A stretch of DNA of 64,000 nucleotides from Oxyruncus cristatus (GCA_013399855.1 VXAY01000767.1:2226023-2290022); one strand, 5' to 3'. Shown: positions 28,401 to 43,400, counted from the first letter of the stretch. Made by a program: numbers and translations. The notes: generated by a model not told the origin, from the letters alone.

Positions 28401-31400
28401 AACTTAGATTCCTCCAACAAATTATAAAAAGCTAAATTTGAATGCTCTTATTTAATCTACTCAATGTGTTTAATACAACATTTGAAAGTAGTGACTTAAC
28501 AACCTCCTCTGTAAATATCTGATTTTTCAGTGTTCTCCAGCTCTGGAACCATACTAGAAACTGTAGCAATTTCCTAACCTAACTAAAAGGTCCTAACTTT
28601 TATAACCATGAAGTTGTAGAATCATTAGCACAAAAGAGTTGCAAGCTCCATGTTACAAATCATGCACAGTTGCAAACTCTCTCTGCCTTTTTTTTGTTTT
28701 AAGAGTACAAATTTTGCATGATTCTTAGCGTTAACACTGATCTAAATGAAGATATGACATTTCAAGGACTACTGTACGTGCCCCTTTTCTGGCTTCATGT
28801 ATTTCACATTGCACCACCAGGCATCCTAAAGGAATTGCAGATTTTTCAGAGCTGCCAAGGACAGTTCGCTGCATGCCTCACTGCTCGAAAAACAAATATA
28901 GCTCTTTTGTGCTTTTAGAAACAGTCCCTCTCGTCTAAATTACATTACGGTAACTCTCATCATAAATAAACACTTGAGGAATAGATTTGAAGTACTATCA
29001 GTGTCTGCAGTTGGTCTGCCTCTCGTTTTCCCCTATTGATATTCAGTCAATTCCTCTTTGCACAGGAAGGACCAGCTTAACTCACCGGAGGACTTTTTTG
29101 CAACTCTTCAAAGTATGTCAGCTGTTTTGTTATTTTCAGGACTGATAAACGCACTGGGAAGCAGCAGAGGCATTTTCTTACAGAAATAGGAAAATTCTGC
29201 TCATTTTTATGAGCCAGTGGCTCACTAAGAGCTGTTGCTTGGGGGATAATAATTAACAAGTGCACCAAGAAAGCAAAGATGAAGCAAAGGGGGCTGACAT
29301 ACTATGAGGAGGGGAGAGAAGAAATTACCTTATTAATTAATTCAATGTACTGACACAAGGGAAAGTGGACATGGAGAGGCAAAATATTGACTGACAAACC
29401 AGCCAAACCAGGATTACCTCAGTAGTGAATTTCAGACATTCTTGGTCAAAAAGGATGAGGGCTACACGTGCCCCTGTGGAAACAATGCTAAGGCACATGC
29501 AAGAAAAGGAGGAGATCCAAGACAGCCAGGATGACTTCTCCAAAGGAAAATCACGCCTGACCAATCTGGTGGCCTTCTGTGGTAGGTCAGGGCAATCCCA
29601 GCCAGGAGCTGAGTCTGGGAGAAGTCATTGAGAGCAGCCTTCTGGAGAAGGACTTGGGGGTTCTTGTGGATGAAAAGCTGGACATGAGCCAAGAGTGTGT
29701 GCTTGCAGTCCAAGAAGGCCAAACGCATCCTAGAGAAGTTGTGGATGCCTCAGCCCTGAAAATATTCAATATCAGGCTGGATAGGGCCCTGAGCAATCTG
29801 ATCTAGTGGGTGACATCCCTGCCCATGAAAGGGAAGTTGGAAGTAGATGAGCTTTAAGACCACTTCCAACCGAAGGCTTTCTATGATTCTGTGCCCATTT
29901 GATGCAAACATCAGGATGCAAACCCACATGATAGTAAAACCAGCCAAAATGCTAATACAAATCCTGTTGTTCAGAACAAGAGTTAATTTTGCAGATAATT
30001 AAAGAATCAACTGGAAGTGGTAAGTGACAAACAGGCATTGGCAGCGATGCAAGCTCTGTGAAAACACCTGGCGCCTGGAACTTGCTTTTCTCCCCTTGCT
30101 TCCCAATTACCTAAAGAAAGCCTATTGGCTTTCACCGAAACTACCAGGGACGAGACAGAGATAGAGCATAGAATATTACAGGAAGAATTAGGGACTTTGA
30201 TTTGCAACACATCTTGTGGAAGTTCCTAATACAGAACGGGGCAGGGACAGGGGAATGGACTCACAATACCTGCTTTGGGTGAAAATTCAAACCAAGAGCT
30301 TTGCAGAAAATGCAACAGCATGCAAGTGTGAGTTGTTCTGGGCCAGAAATAACTATGATTAAATAACATGTGCAGTGGGGGAAAAAAAGTGTGTGTGTGT
30401 GTGTATAGATGTGTACATATATGATTATAAACAGGAAGATGATGTAGCATGTGCTAATGTGGCAGGATGCAGCTACAAATTTGGTATCACTCCATTCATA
30501 CACACCTTTTCCCTTGGTGTCATTGGCAATGATGACAGAAAGGATTATGATATCACTAAAGTGGGTCTAGATGAAAACTCCATCACAAATATAGAAATAC
30601 TTCATCTTTCTATTTGTTTAGGTACAGAATATCTTCATGCAACAAGTATGAGCAAGGTGAAGGAGAGCAGTTGTGTTCATTTGGATCCTGGTCTTCAAAT
30701 TGTTAGTTTGATCATTTAAGAGCAAACACTGAAATTGTCTCTAAAGAAGGAACCAGGACTCCTCTTCCAGCTTTCCAGGACAACCTTCCTCTTACTGGGT
30801 TACCATCAGTTCTTTCTCTATGGTTGGTCTCTATAGCAACCAACTATTGTACTGTCATTTAAACGATTTAATAGGAAGGATGTGACACCAGATGGATTAG
30901 CAGTCAAAGACGACTGTTGGGAAGCAGCAACTGCAGATCTGAAGACAGATCATTTTTTGGATGAGTGATATAAATGCTAAGCTATTATTCAGAACACACT
31001 ATATTTATCTTCGTGCTGTCGTATTTTCGAATCAGACCAGCTGTGCCTCCTGTAGCTGCTACTGAATTCTATGCCAGTCAAATGCATTAGGTAGTCTTTG
31101 ATCATGCTCAGGAAGTTATGTCCACCTGAGAAGTCAAGTGTTCCCTACTTGGTTTTGAATCACATTAGTCACAGCACTGCCTGGAGTATACAAAGCCAGC
31201 TCCTTAAGGTTAGGCTGCATGGCAGTTTAGAAGTTCAAAATTTAAGCGCTACATGATTGCAGATACTAGTGAAAAGCTGGTGTTCTGAATTGCTTTGAGG
31301 TGTAAATAGCTAAATTTATGACAAAAAAAAAACCAAAAAAGCAAACCTAAGAAATTTGAAGAGTATGTTTTATAGAAGCTTTGCAGGTATCTATTCCAGT

Positions 31401-34400
31401 AACTCTTCTTCAGAAACTCACTGAAACTGAGGCAGAGATTGCAGCACTTGACTCTATTGCAGAGCATGTACTTCAGGCACAGTTATAAGAACCTGGCAAA
31501 CATCTGTAGCACTGGAGTAGTCTGAGCATCTTCCACATTAAATCAAAGCATGCTCTGCCAGCAGCTCTCCACATCCAAAATTTCATAAAGTCCTTTATGC
31601 TTTGAAAGAGTCACAGTAAAAGTTGAGTAAAGCAGAGGCTGAAGGGTACGCTCTCTGAGCACCTGGGATAATCTTCATTTTGGATTCTTATAAAGAGCAG
31701 GTGCAGCCCATCTACGGGGAAGATAAAGCAACTTTCTTTGCACATCAGGTGAACACACCACTGCTCAGTGTACTCCTATCCATGGTACAGTGCTGATCTT
31801 AAGTGTCTTACGTCAGTCCCAGAGTGAAAAATACATCCCCCCTCCCTTCCCAAACAGTGCAAAATCTGGTGAAAGAAGGTTCATCTTTAAATTTATTAGG
31901 AAGTATGAAGGCAGGCAGAGAAGGGAACATGTAATGTTCACTTACAAATCCCTTTGAGAGTTTGATGTGAAAGAACTGCTCCCATTGGGAAGGTGACTTT
32001 CTCAACTCCTGTAGTTTGTTTAGCATTTCCTCAGTGACAAGCAGTCATTTTGAAGGTGTTACAGAATCTGCAGTGTGCAAGATGACTGACGGCCTGTTTA
32101 GTGAAATGGAGGAGCGTACAGGTAACTGAAGATCTGGTTGTTTCCAAAGGCAATCTCAAACACCGGGTGTTGGGTACCCACAGCCCCAGTGACATTGCAA
32201 CACAACATTCTGTACATGATTGAGTTTCACTGACTGATTTCATCAATCAACAAATGGTCTCTTATCTAACTTCAGTAATGTGCTCTAAATTTGATTAGTC
32301 TCTTACACTGGCATTTATGCCTTTTCCAACAAGACATAAAAAGACTAATCCTAGTTTAAGGTGACAGAAACAGAAAAGGTAACTGAGAACAAATCACCCA
32401 AATTCAGGCCAATACACTAAAAGACAATTCAGGGATGAAGTTCTGACTATCATCACCATTTCAATTTCTCATGGACACTTGTAAGATGATTAAGTAAGTC
32501 TGAACTTTTGCTGCTCTACGTTTCAGACGACAACACAGTTTTTGTCAAGTTTCTGGGTATTTGCATAGAATTCAAAGAAGCTGGTTTGATGTTACACTAC
32601 ACTGTAGAAATGCAGACCATTAACTCCATGTCAGGGATTAGCTTACACACAGAGCTGAGGTTGTGAAAAGGGGACTTCCACATAATGTGAGCAAACTGCA
32701 GTAAACTAGAAAAACCACAAGGATTTAAGGAACCTCTATAATTATGATTCCCAGGAGTTTTCACTAAAATGTGCCTCAGACTACAGCTTTCATTCTGGAA
32801 AGAAACCCATGTTCAAAATCACCTTTGGTTTGTATTTTTCTGCGTTATCCCTCGAAGCAGAAATAACAGTGTAAAGAAAAATACTCCCACAAACAAACTA
32901 TACCTTGTGTTTCCACCAAGTCTGAAGGACTGAAAACAAGAATTCTCTCCACCAGTGTATTAGCACATGTGCAAAAGCTACAGGAGTCTCAAAGACTAGG
33001 ATTCAAATCAGTTTTAAGTCTTTTGAAGCACTGGATTCCAAGATGGGTACCAAAAACTACGCTTGCACCTGAAAGGGGAGTTGGAGATCCAAACCCTGGG
33101 ATTTTAGAGAGACCTGCCTGGCTCCAGCAAGTAGACACCAGTGTCATATCCCTGGGAGGCAGTAACTTGTATCACAGCTCCCAGTTGACCACCAGGCACA
33201 GCACCAGCCCCACTCCTGTGGGAAGTCCTCTCAGAGAAAGCAAATATGTGATAAAGAAAAAAAAAAAAAGAGCTATAAGCCTCCTTCACTTTTTTTTTTT
33301 AAGCTGGGAAACAGTGTGAAAAATTCCTTTTCTAGAAGATATTTTTAAAAACTTCCTTCTTCAGTTGCAAACTGACATTTTGCAGTGAAATATATTTTGG
33401 TACTGTCTAGAAATTAATTTTTTCACATTTTTCCCCAGAGGCAATGCCATCCATGAAAATTATAACTGTGCCAATGCCATTGCAGTGTTAAACAACTGCC
33501 GGTTTCATAACTTAATTAAAAGAAAGTAACTTCTCTACGGGCAAGTTTGCATCATGGCTAAAAGGAAGCAAGTTCAACCATCCAGATACTTCAGACTTAG
33601 TTTAACTTGCTTTTTAATTGGTGCTGTTTCTTATCCCTGTCTTGTTCTGTTCAAGGCTCTGTTCAAGTCTGGTTTTGCTATTCAGACCATTTGTGTCTCC
33701 TCCAGTCTTCAAAGGCTCCAGGGCAATCAGTGTTTTGAAGACTAGAGGGTGGTGAGGTTGCCCAGACAGGTTGTGGATGCCCCACCCCTGGAAGTGTCCA
33801 AGGCCAGGCTGGATGGGGCTTGGAGCAATGTGGATTAGTGGAAGGTGTCCTTGCCCATGGCAGTGGGTTGGTAAGTTTTAAGGTCTCTTCCAACCCAAGC
33901 CATTCTGTGATTCTATGACCACACAGTTGCCTGTCACGCACCAGGAGTGTTCCAGTGCCTGCAGAAAAACAGCAAGACAGAAGTGCAAAATTCCTTGCAG
34001 CTTCATCTGCAAGTCTGTCTGGGGGACAGTTTTAAATCAAAAATGTAAGCCTGAATGTGCTGGATTGCTTCTTGCTTTCTTTGGTTTGCCACACTTGCCA
34101 CATTCTGCTACAGCAGGTAGGACACAAGAGCACTGGAGAAGACCTGTTCCTGTTTCTGCAGGAGTGCCACCCAAAACAAGGCAGAAGAGGCAGAACTGCT
34201 AATACCTGCACTTGTCCAGGCTCTTCAGAAGAGATGACTTCGTACAGCCTGAACTTTGACAATGCTATTTCTATTTTGCAAACACACATGGCAGAAACTT
34301 AACAAGAGCACATGCCTGATACCCGAGGGCTGGGTTTTATTCCAACCATTTGTTTCTAAAGCTTGACATAAACTGTGGGCAAGTTACGTTGTGTCTCTGT

Positions 34401-37400
34401 GGTTCTGACCCATATTACACCACAAAATGCTGTATTTTGGGCTCCGTTGTTTGCAAGTTTAAAATTACATAACGAAGAGTAGTAGATGAGCATAATGGAA
34501 TGCCCTAACTGAACTGCTTCAGAAGGAAAAGGTAGATCCCAAAAGAGTATGACAGAGCACAGACACTTGTCACACTGCAGAGCAAAAGCAGACATACGCA
34601 CGATTTGCTGCACATTTTGTCCTTTCAAACTGTGCAGAATTTGATGCATACATCGCCTTTTCAAACACAGCATGCACGCACACAACCATCTCACTCCTAT
34701 ACTCTAACCCTGAAGTAAAAAAAGAAAAATCTTAAGAGTAATATCCTTTCCAGTACCTTAATGCATTTTAATATTTTAAATCAGCAGTTTTGACTTGAGA
34801 ACTCTGTAGACACATTTATCATTCAGCTCTGCAACCATACTATAAACTGTCAACTCTTCATCACTGTCCACTTTGACAAATTACTTTAGCAACAGCATTT
34901 CCAAGTTATCCCTAGCAGCCAACACACCTCATAAATCCATATCATTGTGGTGTTATTAGAATTTCATTTCACGCTTGCATTCGCAAACATTTAAGCTTTC
35001 AACCTCTGCTGCTGGGCATTAATCATTAAATTAATCATAGGATTAAGAATGCCAAATTTAAACTCAAGGTTAATAACATGCTCACCCAATATTAGTTTTA
35101 CATTCTGTCATAAGAAAACACTTTACAAAAAAAAAGGACAAGACCTTTGTCTGGAGTTGCCAAATATGCACAGACTAATTGCACTGTTGTTCCTTCATGA
35201 AATGAAAAGTTGCCCAAATTTAATATTGCTGCTTAAAGAAAAATTTCAAACCCCAAGACCCTGGAAAAAACAACCATTTGGCCTCTGTAAGTCTGCTCAC
35301 ATTTGGCCATGAAAGATCAATTATGAAAAAGCTAACAGCATTGACTGAGTTTTCAAAACTGATGATCAGAGAAGATTGTCACGTAAAAAACTGTGATTTA
35401 ACAGAAATACAAAATAATAAATGTCATTGAAGAACATTAGATTCTCACATTCAGTTGAAATATATCTTCATTTTTAAGATATATCTGCATTAAAAACATG
35501 AAGCACCTGCTGGTTGACAGAATACTAATGACCAAACATAACTCTGCTGATGCTAAAACAAGACCTTCTAGTAGAAGACTTAGATCAAGATGATTATGAA
35601 ACCATATCTCTAACATCTATGATAAATAACAAGATAAATAATATAGTCATCCTGTATCTTTTCCTTCTCCAGCTTCGCAGCCCATAAATAAATCAACACT
35701 TGGTACTGGAAATGCAATGAGTCAAAACTGTGATTCAACCCAGCCTTTTTTATGTCTTCAGACACATGATTTGGAAATGCATTTAACTATTGCTGCTTCA
35801 AGCAATGTCATCAAAAGTTCAATGACAATCAACGGAGTAAATTAACAGCAACTGCTTTCATTACAACTGCGTTACTTATTATAATAGACTTACTGTTTTA
35901 ATCTTGGATATATAATTTATAAAAGCAGCCTCACACTGCCAATCCTGCAGAAGCTACAAAATTAATATTAGTTTTCAATTCTGCAGCCACACTGGCTCTT
36001 GAGTTCTTCACAAGCAGCAAGCCACTAGATATCAATACTACCTCTAAGATCAGTTGCTGTAAGTTATTGAAATTTTACTCATAAGAAAGAAGAGGCCAAG
36101 TGATCAAATACACCTGACTGCTTCTGGCACACACTCTCCAAGACAGCAATAGAGCAAGTAATAATTAACAAAATTAATTCTTGGAAAACAAGTGTAACTC
36201 AGGAAATAGAGAGAAACCCATCAGGACAAGCACCGTATTCTGCTGAGTACAAGACAGCTTTGGTTCTCATAGATACTTCAGCCAATATATCTGCAACTTC
36301 ACTCAAAAACGTGTTTTTTTTTTTTAACAGATCCTGCAATTCACTGTCTCCAAGCAGGAAGAGGCCATGCTGCTTAGGACAATTTACTATCTCGTTCCAC
36401 TTTCTGAATTTTACATTCCAAATGCCTTCCCTAAAATGCCTCCCTATTAGTACATTGAAATCAACAGAAAAAGTGTCCAAAGGCAAAAGATCTAGGACTG
36501 AGCTTCATATTGGGGTTTAACAGAATACCTAGTGTGGTCTCCCTGGAGAGTTGCTGCTTACATCACTTCAGTTACAAACATTAGAATTCTCCAGGCTAGA
36601 AACCCCTGGAGAGCTTATGAATAATAGCAACGCATTGCATAATAATTCTGTTTTAATAACTTTTTCCTCTTCATAGGGTTTTTCTGAAGAAAATCATGAT
36701 TTCGTTTGAGAAAAGTACAGTTAGCAAAACTGTGAAGGCAATATGATGTTCCCCTTCTGCGGATTAAAACATTACTGACCTCACTGAGGTAAATAAAAAA
36801 GGAGCACGTGGACCCATCTACACCATAACTTGCGTAACAGGGATCCGATCGCCACATATCTTTCATCCACTGCAACAGAACAAAAACCACAGTCTGTTAG
36901 GTTTAAGTACAATGAAATAAACTTTCACACCAAACTCAGGAATAGCAGAGGAAGTTGAAAGCGACTATAAACAACCAGACAAAAGTTACCAAAAAAATTG
37001 CAAAATGACAAAAAAGGAATTTCAGTAATACCTTGTAGCATGCTGCACCTCTGCTTTCAGTTACACGGGGGAAGCAACAGCATAGCAGATGTACAGTTTA
37101 TACAAACTGGTAACCAGGCAAGCAGAGACAAATATCAAAAGGAGAATATAATCGAGATCCAGACACACGACTGTGGCTGCACAGTGAGTGTCCCCATGAT
37201 ACTCTAGATTTTAATGGATCATTTCAGCTACCAAGATTGAAATCTGCCCGACTCTGCCAAGAATCTGCCATTTCTGCAGAAGCAAGTCATTAATTGCAAT
37301 TTATGTTTTAATATTCAAATAATGCAAGACATAGCCACTATGCAGCCAGTTTGTCAAAACAGATTGAAACACAGAGCAGAGATTCAAAACATACAGATTT

Positions 37401-40400
37401 TTTTAAAAAATATCACAGTCTAAGAATTTCATTTAGAGAAAAAAAAAGGCAACATAATTTCACAAATACTTCAGTAGTTAAGTAATTTTACTATTGTACC
37501 TCACTCAGAACCACAGAATGGTTTGGGTTGGAAGGGATCTTAAAGACCATCTTATTCCACCCCCCCTGCCAGGGGAAAGGACACCTTCCACTAGACCAGG
37601 TTGCTCCAAGCCCCGTCCAACCTGGCCTTGGACACTTCCAGGGATGTGGCACCCACAACAATAAATCAGTATCCTTATATTTGAACTGTATCTTGGGGCA
37701 AAAACTCCAAACACTCCATCTCTGCAAGTTTGGTGGGGTTGGTTTGTTTGTTTTTCTTGGGGGGAGTGGGTGGGGTTTTCGGTTGGTTGGTTTTGTTTTT
37801 TTTTTCCCCCTCTTTCCAACCAAAGTCTGATGGCTTTGGATATTTAGCCTTTCCAAACACATTATTAGTAAAATATAGGATTTAAGTAGAACCCACTGTG
37901 AACCTCAGAGTTCTGGCTGCACACTTAGGGCACTGCCTAGTTCATGAGCAGAAAAGGCAAAATGCTTTCAACAGAAAAGGAGAAGAGAGGAACCACACAG
38001 AGCTGTGGGCAAAGAGAGGAAAGACGTGTAAACATGTGTCTTACTGAAACAGAGAAAGGGTTGGAGCAAGAGAGCCACGGAATCACAGTCCCGGGGTGGG
38101 GGAATGTCAAATTACTCATCATGGGGAAGAAAACGGGGCTTTTCAAAAAGGAGAAGTTTCTGAATAACAAGATATAATTCAAATAATAAGGCATTTCAAT
38201 AAATAGTATAGCATTTCAATATAATGTGGCAATCTTTTCCCGTCTTAGGAGGATGCAATTTTATTTCTCTGCAGCAGTAGTATTAAAGGCTTGAGGTGAG
38301 CAATGCTGGAGTGAAACACACTCCAAAATATCCTTTCTTTAGACTCAGTTGTTCTTGCTTTATGTCACCGAGTAGTGATCTCTTGCAACATACATTCAAT
38401 TTTCAACAGACCACACATAAGATTAAAACCAGTTCACTTACCTTTATTTTCCCTTCACAGTGAGGAAAACCATCCATAGGAGGCAATTCACACTGCTCTT
38501 GGGCTCCATTTATGAGATCTAAAGAGAAACACAGACCATAACTGAATTTCATTTTACAGTTCTGACAGATAGCCTAATGAATCTTGCCTTTTATTTTCAT
38601 GAATACACAATCCAGACTGACTGCAGGATCCTACTGTGTAATATTCGTTATAACATTAAACTTAGTGTGCTTCTTTTTGACTACAGAAGGAAATAGTTGC
38701 ACACATTTCAACTCTGACTTGAAGTAAAAGTCCTGAATTCCAAAAACTGATCTATGAAGACTTAAAAATTAAGCTAATCTGTACTCAGAATAACAAGAAG
38801 AAAATATCTTCCTAAACAAAGCATGCTTAAAACTACTAATTGCAACAGTTTGTTTTGAATTGTCAAACATTTATAAGATATATATTGCTCTTAAACATAA
38901 AAACTAGTTTTTCAAGTTCTGTTATGATTTTATCAAATACCAATGATCCAAAACTTGGCAGCAGACATACAACCCAATTAATAAATGTTGCAATATGATC
39001 TAATTTTACAACTGATTAGCACTACATCACACCTCGTAAGAAATATTTCCTACGGTCTCCCAAGATTTTTTTCATTCTAGATTATTGCAAAACATTGAAG
39101 AGTATAATACACAGCAACACTTCTAGCTCACGAGCCAAGGAAAAAGTAGCAGTTTTAAAGGACATTACCGCATCAGCTCCAGGAAGGGACTTTCTTCTTA
39201 GAAGAGCCCTATAATTCAGGCCTTTAAGGCAAGAACAATTATGACCACAGCGGAGAGATTCTTGCCAAAGGCAGTGGAGGAAAAGGTTTTCAATTTAGGT
39301 AGTTCATCCCACACTTATCTGTATTATACCTGCATAATTTCTTGCTTTTCCCATGGGTAAGAACCATGATCATTAAAGCCAGCCAGCCATCAACCTAAGA
39401 ACACTTCCTGCTATGGTAAAAGTGCATGATTTCATCCACAATATGCTAATTAGAGAGCCCAGAAGAAAATACAAAAAAAAAAAAGTTGCAGTATTAGAAC
39501 AGAGTAGCAGCAAGAGCAGTGGACAAAAGTTAGAATGTTGCATTACATACAAAAAACACCACCTAGTCTAGCAGCACATAGGTTTTTCTGCACATAGTTT
39601 TGCACAGTTTTTTGTTTGTTTTTTTTTTGTACGTAGTTACTTTTAAAGATAAAACTTGAAATGTGAGTTGCAAAATGGAGTTGATGGGAGGAAGAAGAAT
39701 CACGCCAGGAAGGCGACACTTCTTTGGCAGTCTCTGCAGCGGGAGTAATTTCACAAACTGAGCTGTACTGCCAACGACAATAGCACTGAGGGAAAGTAGT
39801 CTGTATGATGACTTTGTAATTTCAAATCAATAAGCACTTTCAAAATATTCTCTCTGTCTTCCTATCCTTGTGGGATTCTTGCACACTAGACCATTGACAT
39901 CTAAGGCTCTGATTTCTGCTCTGAGTAAGAACATACAGAGCATGCATACAGATAGCAGCAATCTAAAAGTATGCTCTCAATTCAGTCAGTGCAGCTACAT
40001 AAGAATGGGACTTTCTGTGGTCTTTTTCTTTCTTTATTATTTTTCTTCTTTTTTTTTTTTTTGGTTTTTTTTTTAATACAAACTTATTGGTCTGAATGCA
40101 AAGTAAGAGCTTTACGTAAGGCATGTCCAATTCAAATCTTCCTAAAATAAAAAAAGACATCTGAAATCTATGATACATTGGAGATGCAGCTCAACCACAG
40201 GGAAAGTTCAACTTTCAGCATCATACTGAATTTAGGGCTGAAAATGCTGAACGGCTGGGTACAGCTTGCCAACAGGAATGATCCATCAATTTTGCCATTT
40301 AAAATAAATTTCTTGTATCTCAAGCTAATTATGCTATCATATGATGGCTTTCTACTCCAGAAGGTTAGTCAAGGAAATCCTGTCTTCTTCTGAAGTCCTT

Positions 40401-43400
40401 TTAAGTATAATTTTTTATTTCACAGCATTCAGTGCCAAGTACCATGTTGCATTTTAATGGATATCCCATGGTCTGTTGAAGAAAGAAAGGATGGAGAAAA
40501 AAAAATACAATGGCCTCATTTTTGGTAGATACACAACTGTAGTGTACATGTTTGCTTTTGTCACGCATAAACAGGTTTTCTGCATCCAAGTGTGTTTTTG
40601 TAGATGGGCAGTGATCTGTGCTACCGTTCATCACTCACAGGGTCTTACAGGATCCCTGTATTTGCAAGATCTACTTGCAAGAACAAAAATTCCCTCTTCC
40701 AACAGTCACATGTTGCAGGAGTCACACACTCCAATGGCTCCCATCAGCTGCTGTATCTGTATGTACCACATACAGATATTTTCCAAGCAGAGAGCCAACC
40801 CTCCCAGCCCTCCCTGTTCCTGTTCGTTCCAAAAGGTAAAAAAGAAGAGACAGACATTTTTGTCAGCACAAGCTACAAGTTTTTCTAGGCTTCTGGTCTC
40901 CTGTGTGGCCTGCAGCACTAGCTCTTCTCCAGAGCAGGTCCACTCTTGCTCTTCCATTGGGGTGGCTTACAGACAAACAGCGTATTGATCTCTCTGGGAT
41001 AATCTGTGTGTATAGATTGTACAAAACTCTAATGCCCACCTTTATCACCTCTAACCATGCTGAAATGCATGTTGAAATGCATGGTGAAATACTAATTTCT
41101 CCAACAGTACTACCAAGAGTACCTGAAAGACTTCCCCTCCTTGCCTGCAACATTAAACACTCCTAGGATTCACCTTCCTCAATAATGTTAATGTCCTTTT
41201 TCCACCATGGTCTACAGACTATGATGATGCTTTACACACTCATCAGCTCCCCACTCCATCTTCCCATTCAGCCTTACTATGGATCTATATCCCAAACACC
41301 TACATCAACTTTCACCTGCTTCATTCACAGCTACTAACCAGGTAGCATAGTGAAGGCAATTCAATAAAGCTTAAATATAAACTGTAATATGAAACAATTT
41401 ACACAAAGTATTATCCAGAGCAGAACAAAATGTAGCAATATATGCATACAAGAGGAAATGAATGTGAAAGAACAGGAGAAGAAACAGAGAAAGGCAACTC
41501 TGTTCCATCTGAGTACTCCCTAGAGAAGCATCATTTCCTTTATGCCTCTTCACGGGAAGCCAGCTGATGCAATCAGACTGGAAACACATCTACGTCAAGG
41601 ATTGCTGTCCAAAGCAACCGCTGCCTGCAGAAATGGGCGAGTCAGAACTGGTTTCCACACATAAGACTTCGAATTCAATGCAAAACTCTGAATTCACTAA
41701 TGAATAATTTTGATGGTTCCAGTCAACCACTACTTGCACTGAAGTCATACCCTTTCTTCTTGGACACAGTCAGTGACAGTTCCAGGTTGAGAAACACCCC
41801 TCCCAACTTTTCTTTTTCCTTATAATGATCAGAACCTGCATGAAGAATTACATTTCTGTTCCTCCTGCTGCTCTGTACTAACTAGGCAATAAGTGTGTGC
41901 TGGAGCCTGTTGGCAACAGCTAGTAGCAGCCTATGGGCAACAAAAAGGCTCCTTTCCCATCCTTACTAAACCAACTGATCTGAACTGTACTTATAAACAA
42001 AGGAACCATCCTTTTAAAATTTCTGAAGTCGAGGAAGCTGTGAGCAGTCTCTTAAAATACAAAGTCATAGCTACAAACCAACAACCAAGTCCAGCTTGCC
42101 CTCATCGAACCCTGCTGCACAGCTGGAGCAGCAGAGGCAGCGATGGTTGGGCAGCACTCCCTGCTGTGTCTCGAGCTCAGTGTGGGCCCACACTGACACA
42201 TCAGCTCACTCCCTTTTTCATGCACAGGCTTCAGCCACCCACACTAACTAGGAGTTGGCTCTCCTTAAACAGGAATGCAGGAGGTGAACAAATCTTGCTA
42301 TCCCATGGACAGCTGGGACCAGGCTCAACCAGCTACCGGCAATTTACACTTCTGAATGGATCACAAAGACAAGGGGGGTGAAGAGTGGAACCCTGGAGAT
42401 GCAGACCTACACATCAGGATCTTCCAAAGCATGAAAAGCAAGTATTAAAAATACAAGTCAAGACTTTAGAGTTTTTCCATCCTTTGGAGATAACAAAAAC
42501 CTCAAACACTAATAACTTCTGAAAATTCTTGTTAAAAGGTCTGGATAGATGTATTACGCTGTTAGCAAATTCATGTTGGATAGTCTTTTCCTGAAGGGGA
42601 AAAATGCATTATTCGGCCAGACATTAAAGTGACTTTTGTTGGAAAAGCGTATTTGAGAAACCACAAGGAGTTTTATCCTTAATTAGGATTTATGTAATTT
42701 AAAATGCAAGTTCTGAGATCTCTTTTCCCAGCCAAAACTTAGAACCTACAGCCAAAAAAGTCAGAAATACAGCAACTGTCAAGTTAGTACAAAGCAACAT
42801 CAGTTAATACACACACTTTTTTCCTCTTTAAACTTCATGTGAGCCATGACATTAATTTCTATTTTGCAGACACCTGTTTTTGAAGTCATGAGCAGCTTAT
42901 CTCCTCTTGACTGGTGTTATGCAAAGACATAATTATTAGACATTTATCTCATCCAATGTTACATTAACAGCCAACTCCTTGATAAATCGAAAATACTAAT
43001 GTATGTTATAAATCTAAGAGCATGCAATTGTTGCAGATAATGCTGGAAAAATTGAAAAATATTGATAAAACACCAACAGACACCTCAGATTTAAAAAAAA
43101 CCTCTTTAAATACCGTGCACTGTGAGATCCTGGGATGTTTAAAATATTACTAAGAAAAACTCCATTCCCATGTTTAGAAGGGAGCCATATGTTCACTTCA
43201 CAAATGATGTGCAGCTTTGCATCAGAGATTGTTAGTGCACAGCAGGTGAACCTGAACTTGTGAACAATCATCAGTTATTTCAGTGCAAAGTCTGGCACGT
43301 CGGCATGAACGACACGGCAGATTTAAGCGAAGCCACCCCAACCTTGCATGGGAAAAGATGCTTCTTCCTTGTTGCTCCATATGAGCAACTACACCTGCTA

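Larger units (their letters stand above)
27324..36779 (-). other. MGAT5: MGAT5 intron between coding exons 4 and 5 (9456 bp)
   Basis: GTCAGT..CAG intron. It contains two CR1 fragments in the antisense orientation to the gene (29478-29893 and 33748-33918), a GT repeat (30389-30404) and an A-tract at about 33258-33270. No exon was recognised in the remainder. Confidence 0.9.
36870..38441 (-). other. MGAT5: MGAT5 intron between coding exons 3 and 4 (1572 bp)
   Basis: GTAAGT..CAG intron. About a tenth of it is a CR1 3' fragment (37507-37660), followed by a GT/T-rich low-complexity stretch at about 37730-37810. Confidence 0.9.

Noticed and set aside
33100..33270. GC-richer stretch ending in an A-tract, resembling a retroposed sequence
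   Set aside because: No target-site duplication, no recognised source gene and only about 13 A. Chance association is plausible.
36771..36779. Alternative donor GTAATG six bases beyond the exon 4 donor
   Set aside because: Its use would retain GTCA and put the next exon out of frame. Joining at GTCAGT restores the conserved SEVENW.
37491..37862. Overlapping 100-123 codon frames on both strands
   Set aside because: They are produced by the CR1 fragment and the adjacent G/T-rich stretch, not by a gene.
40476..40988. 170-codon plus-strand open frame
   Set aside because: No recognisable domain, low-complexity K-rich start, Cys/Ser-rich composition typical of chance frames, overlapping open frames on both strands, and no splice or promoter context. 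Kept only as part of a low-interest GC-rich zone.
41893..42381. 162-codon plus-strand open frame
   Set aside because: No family recognised, and composition follows the local GC-rich DNA. A chance frame in 13 kb of intron is likely.
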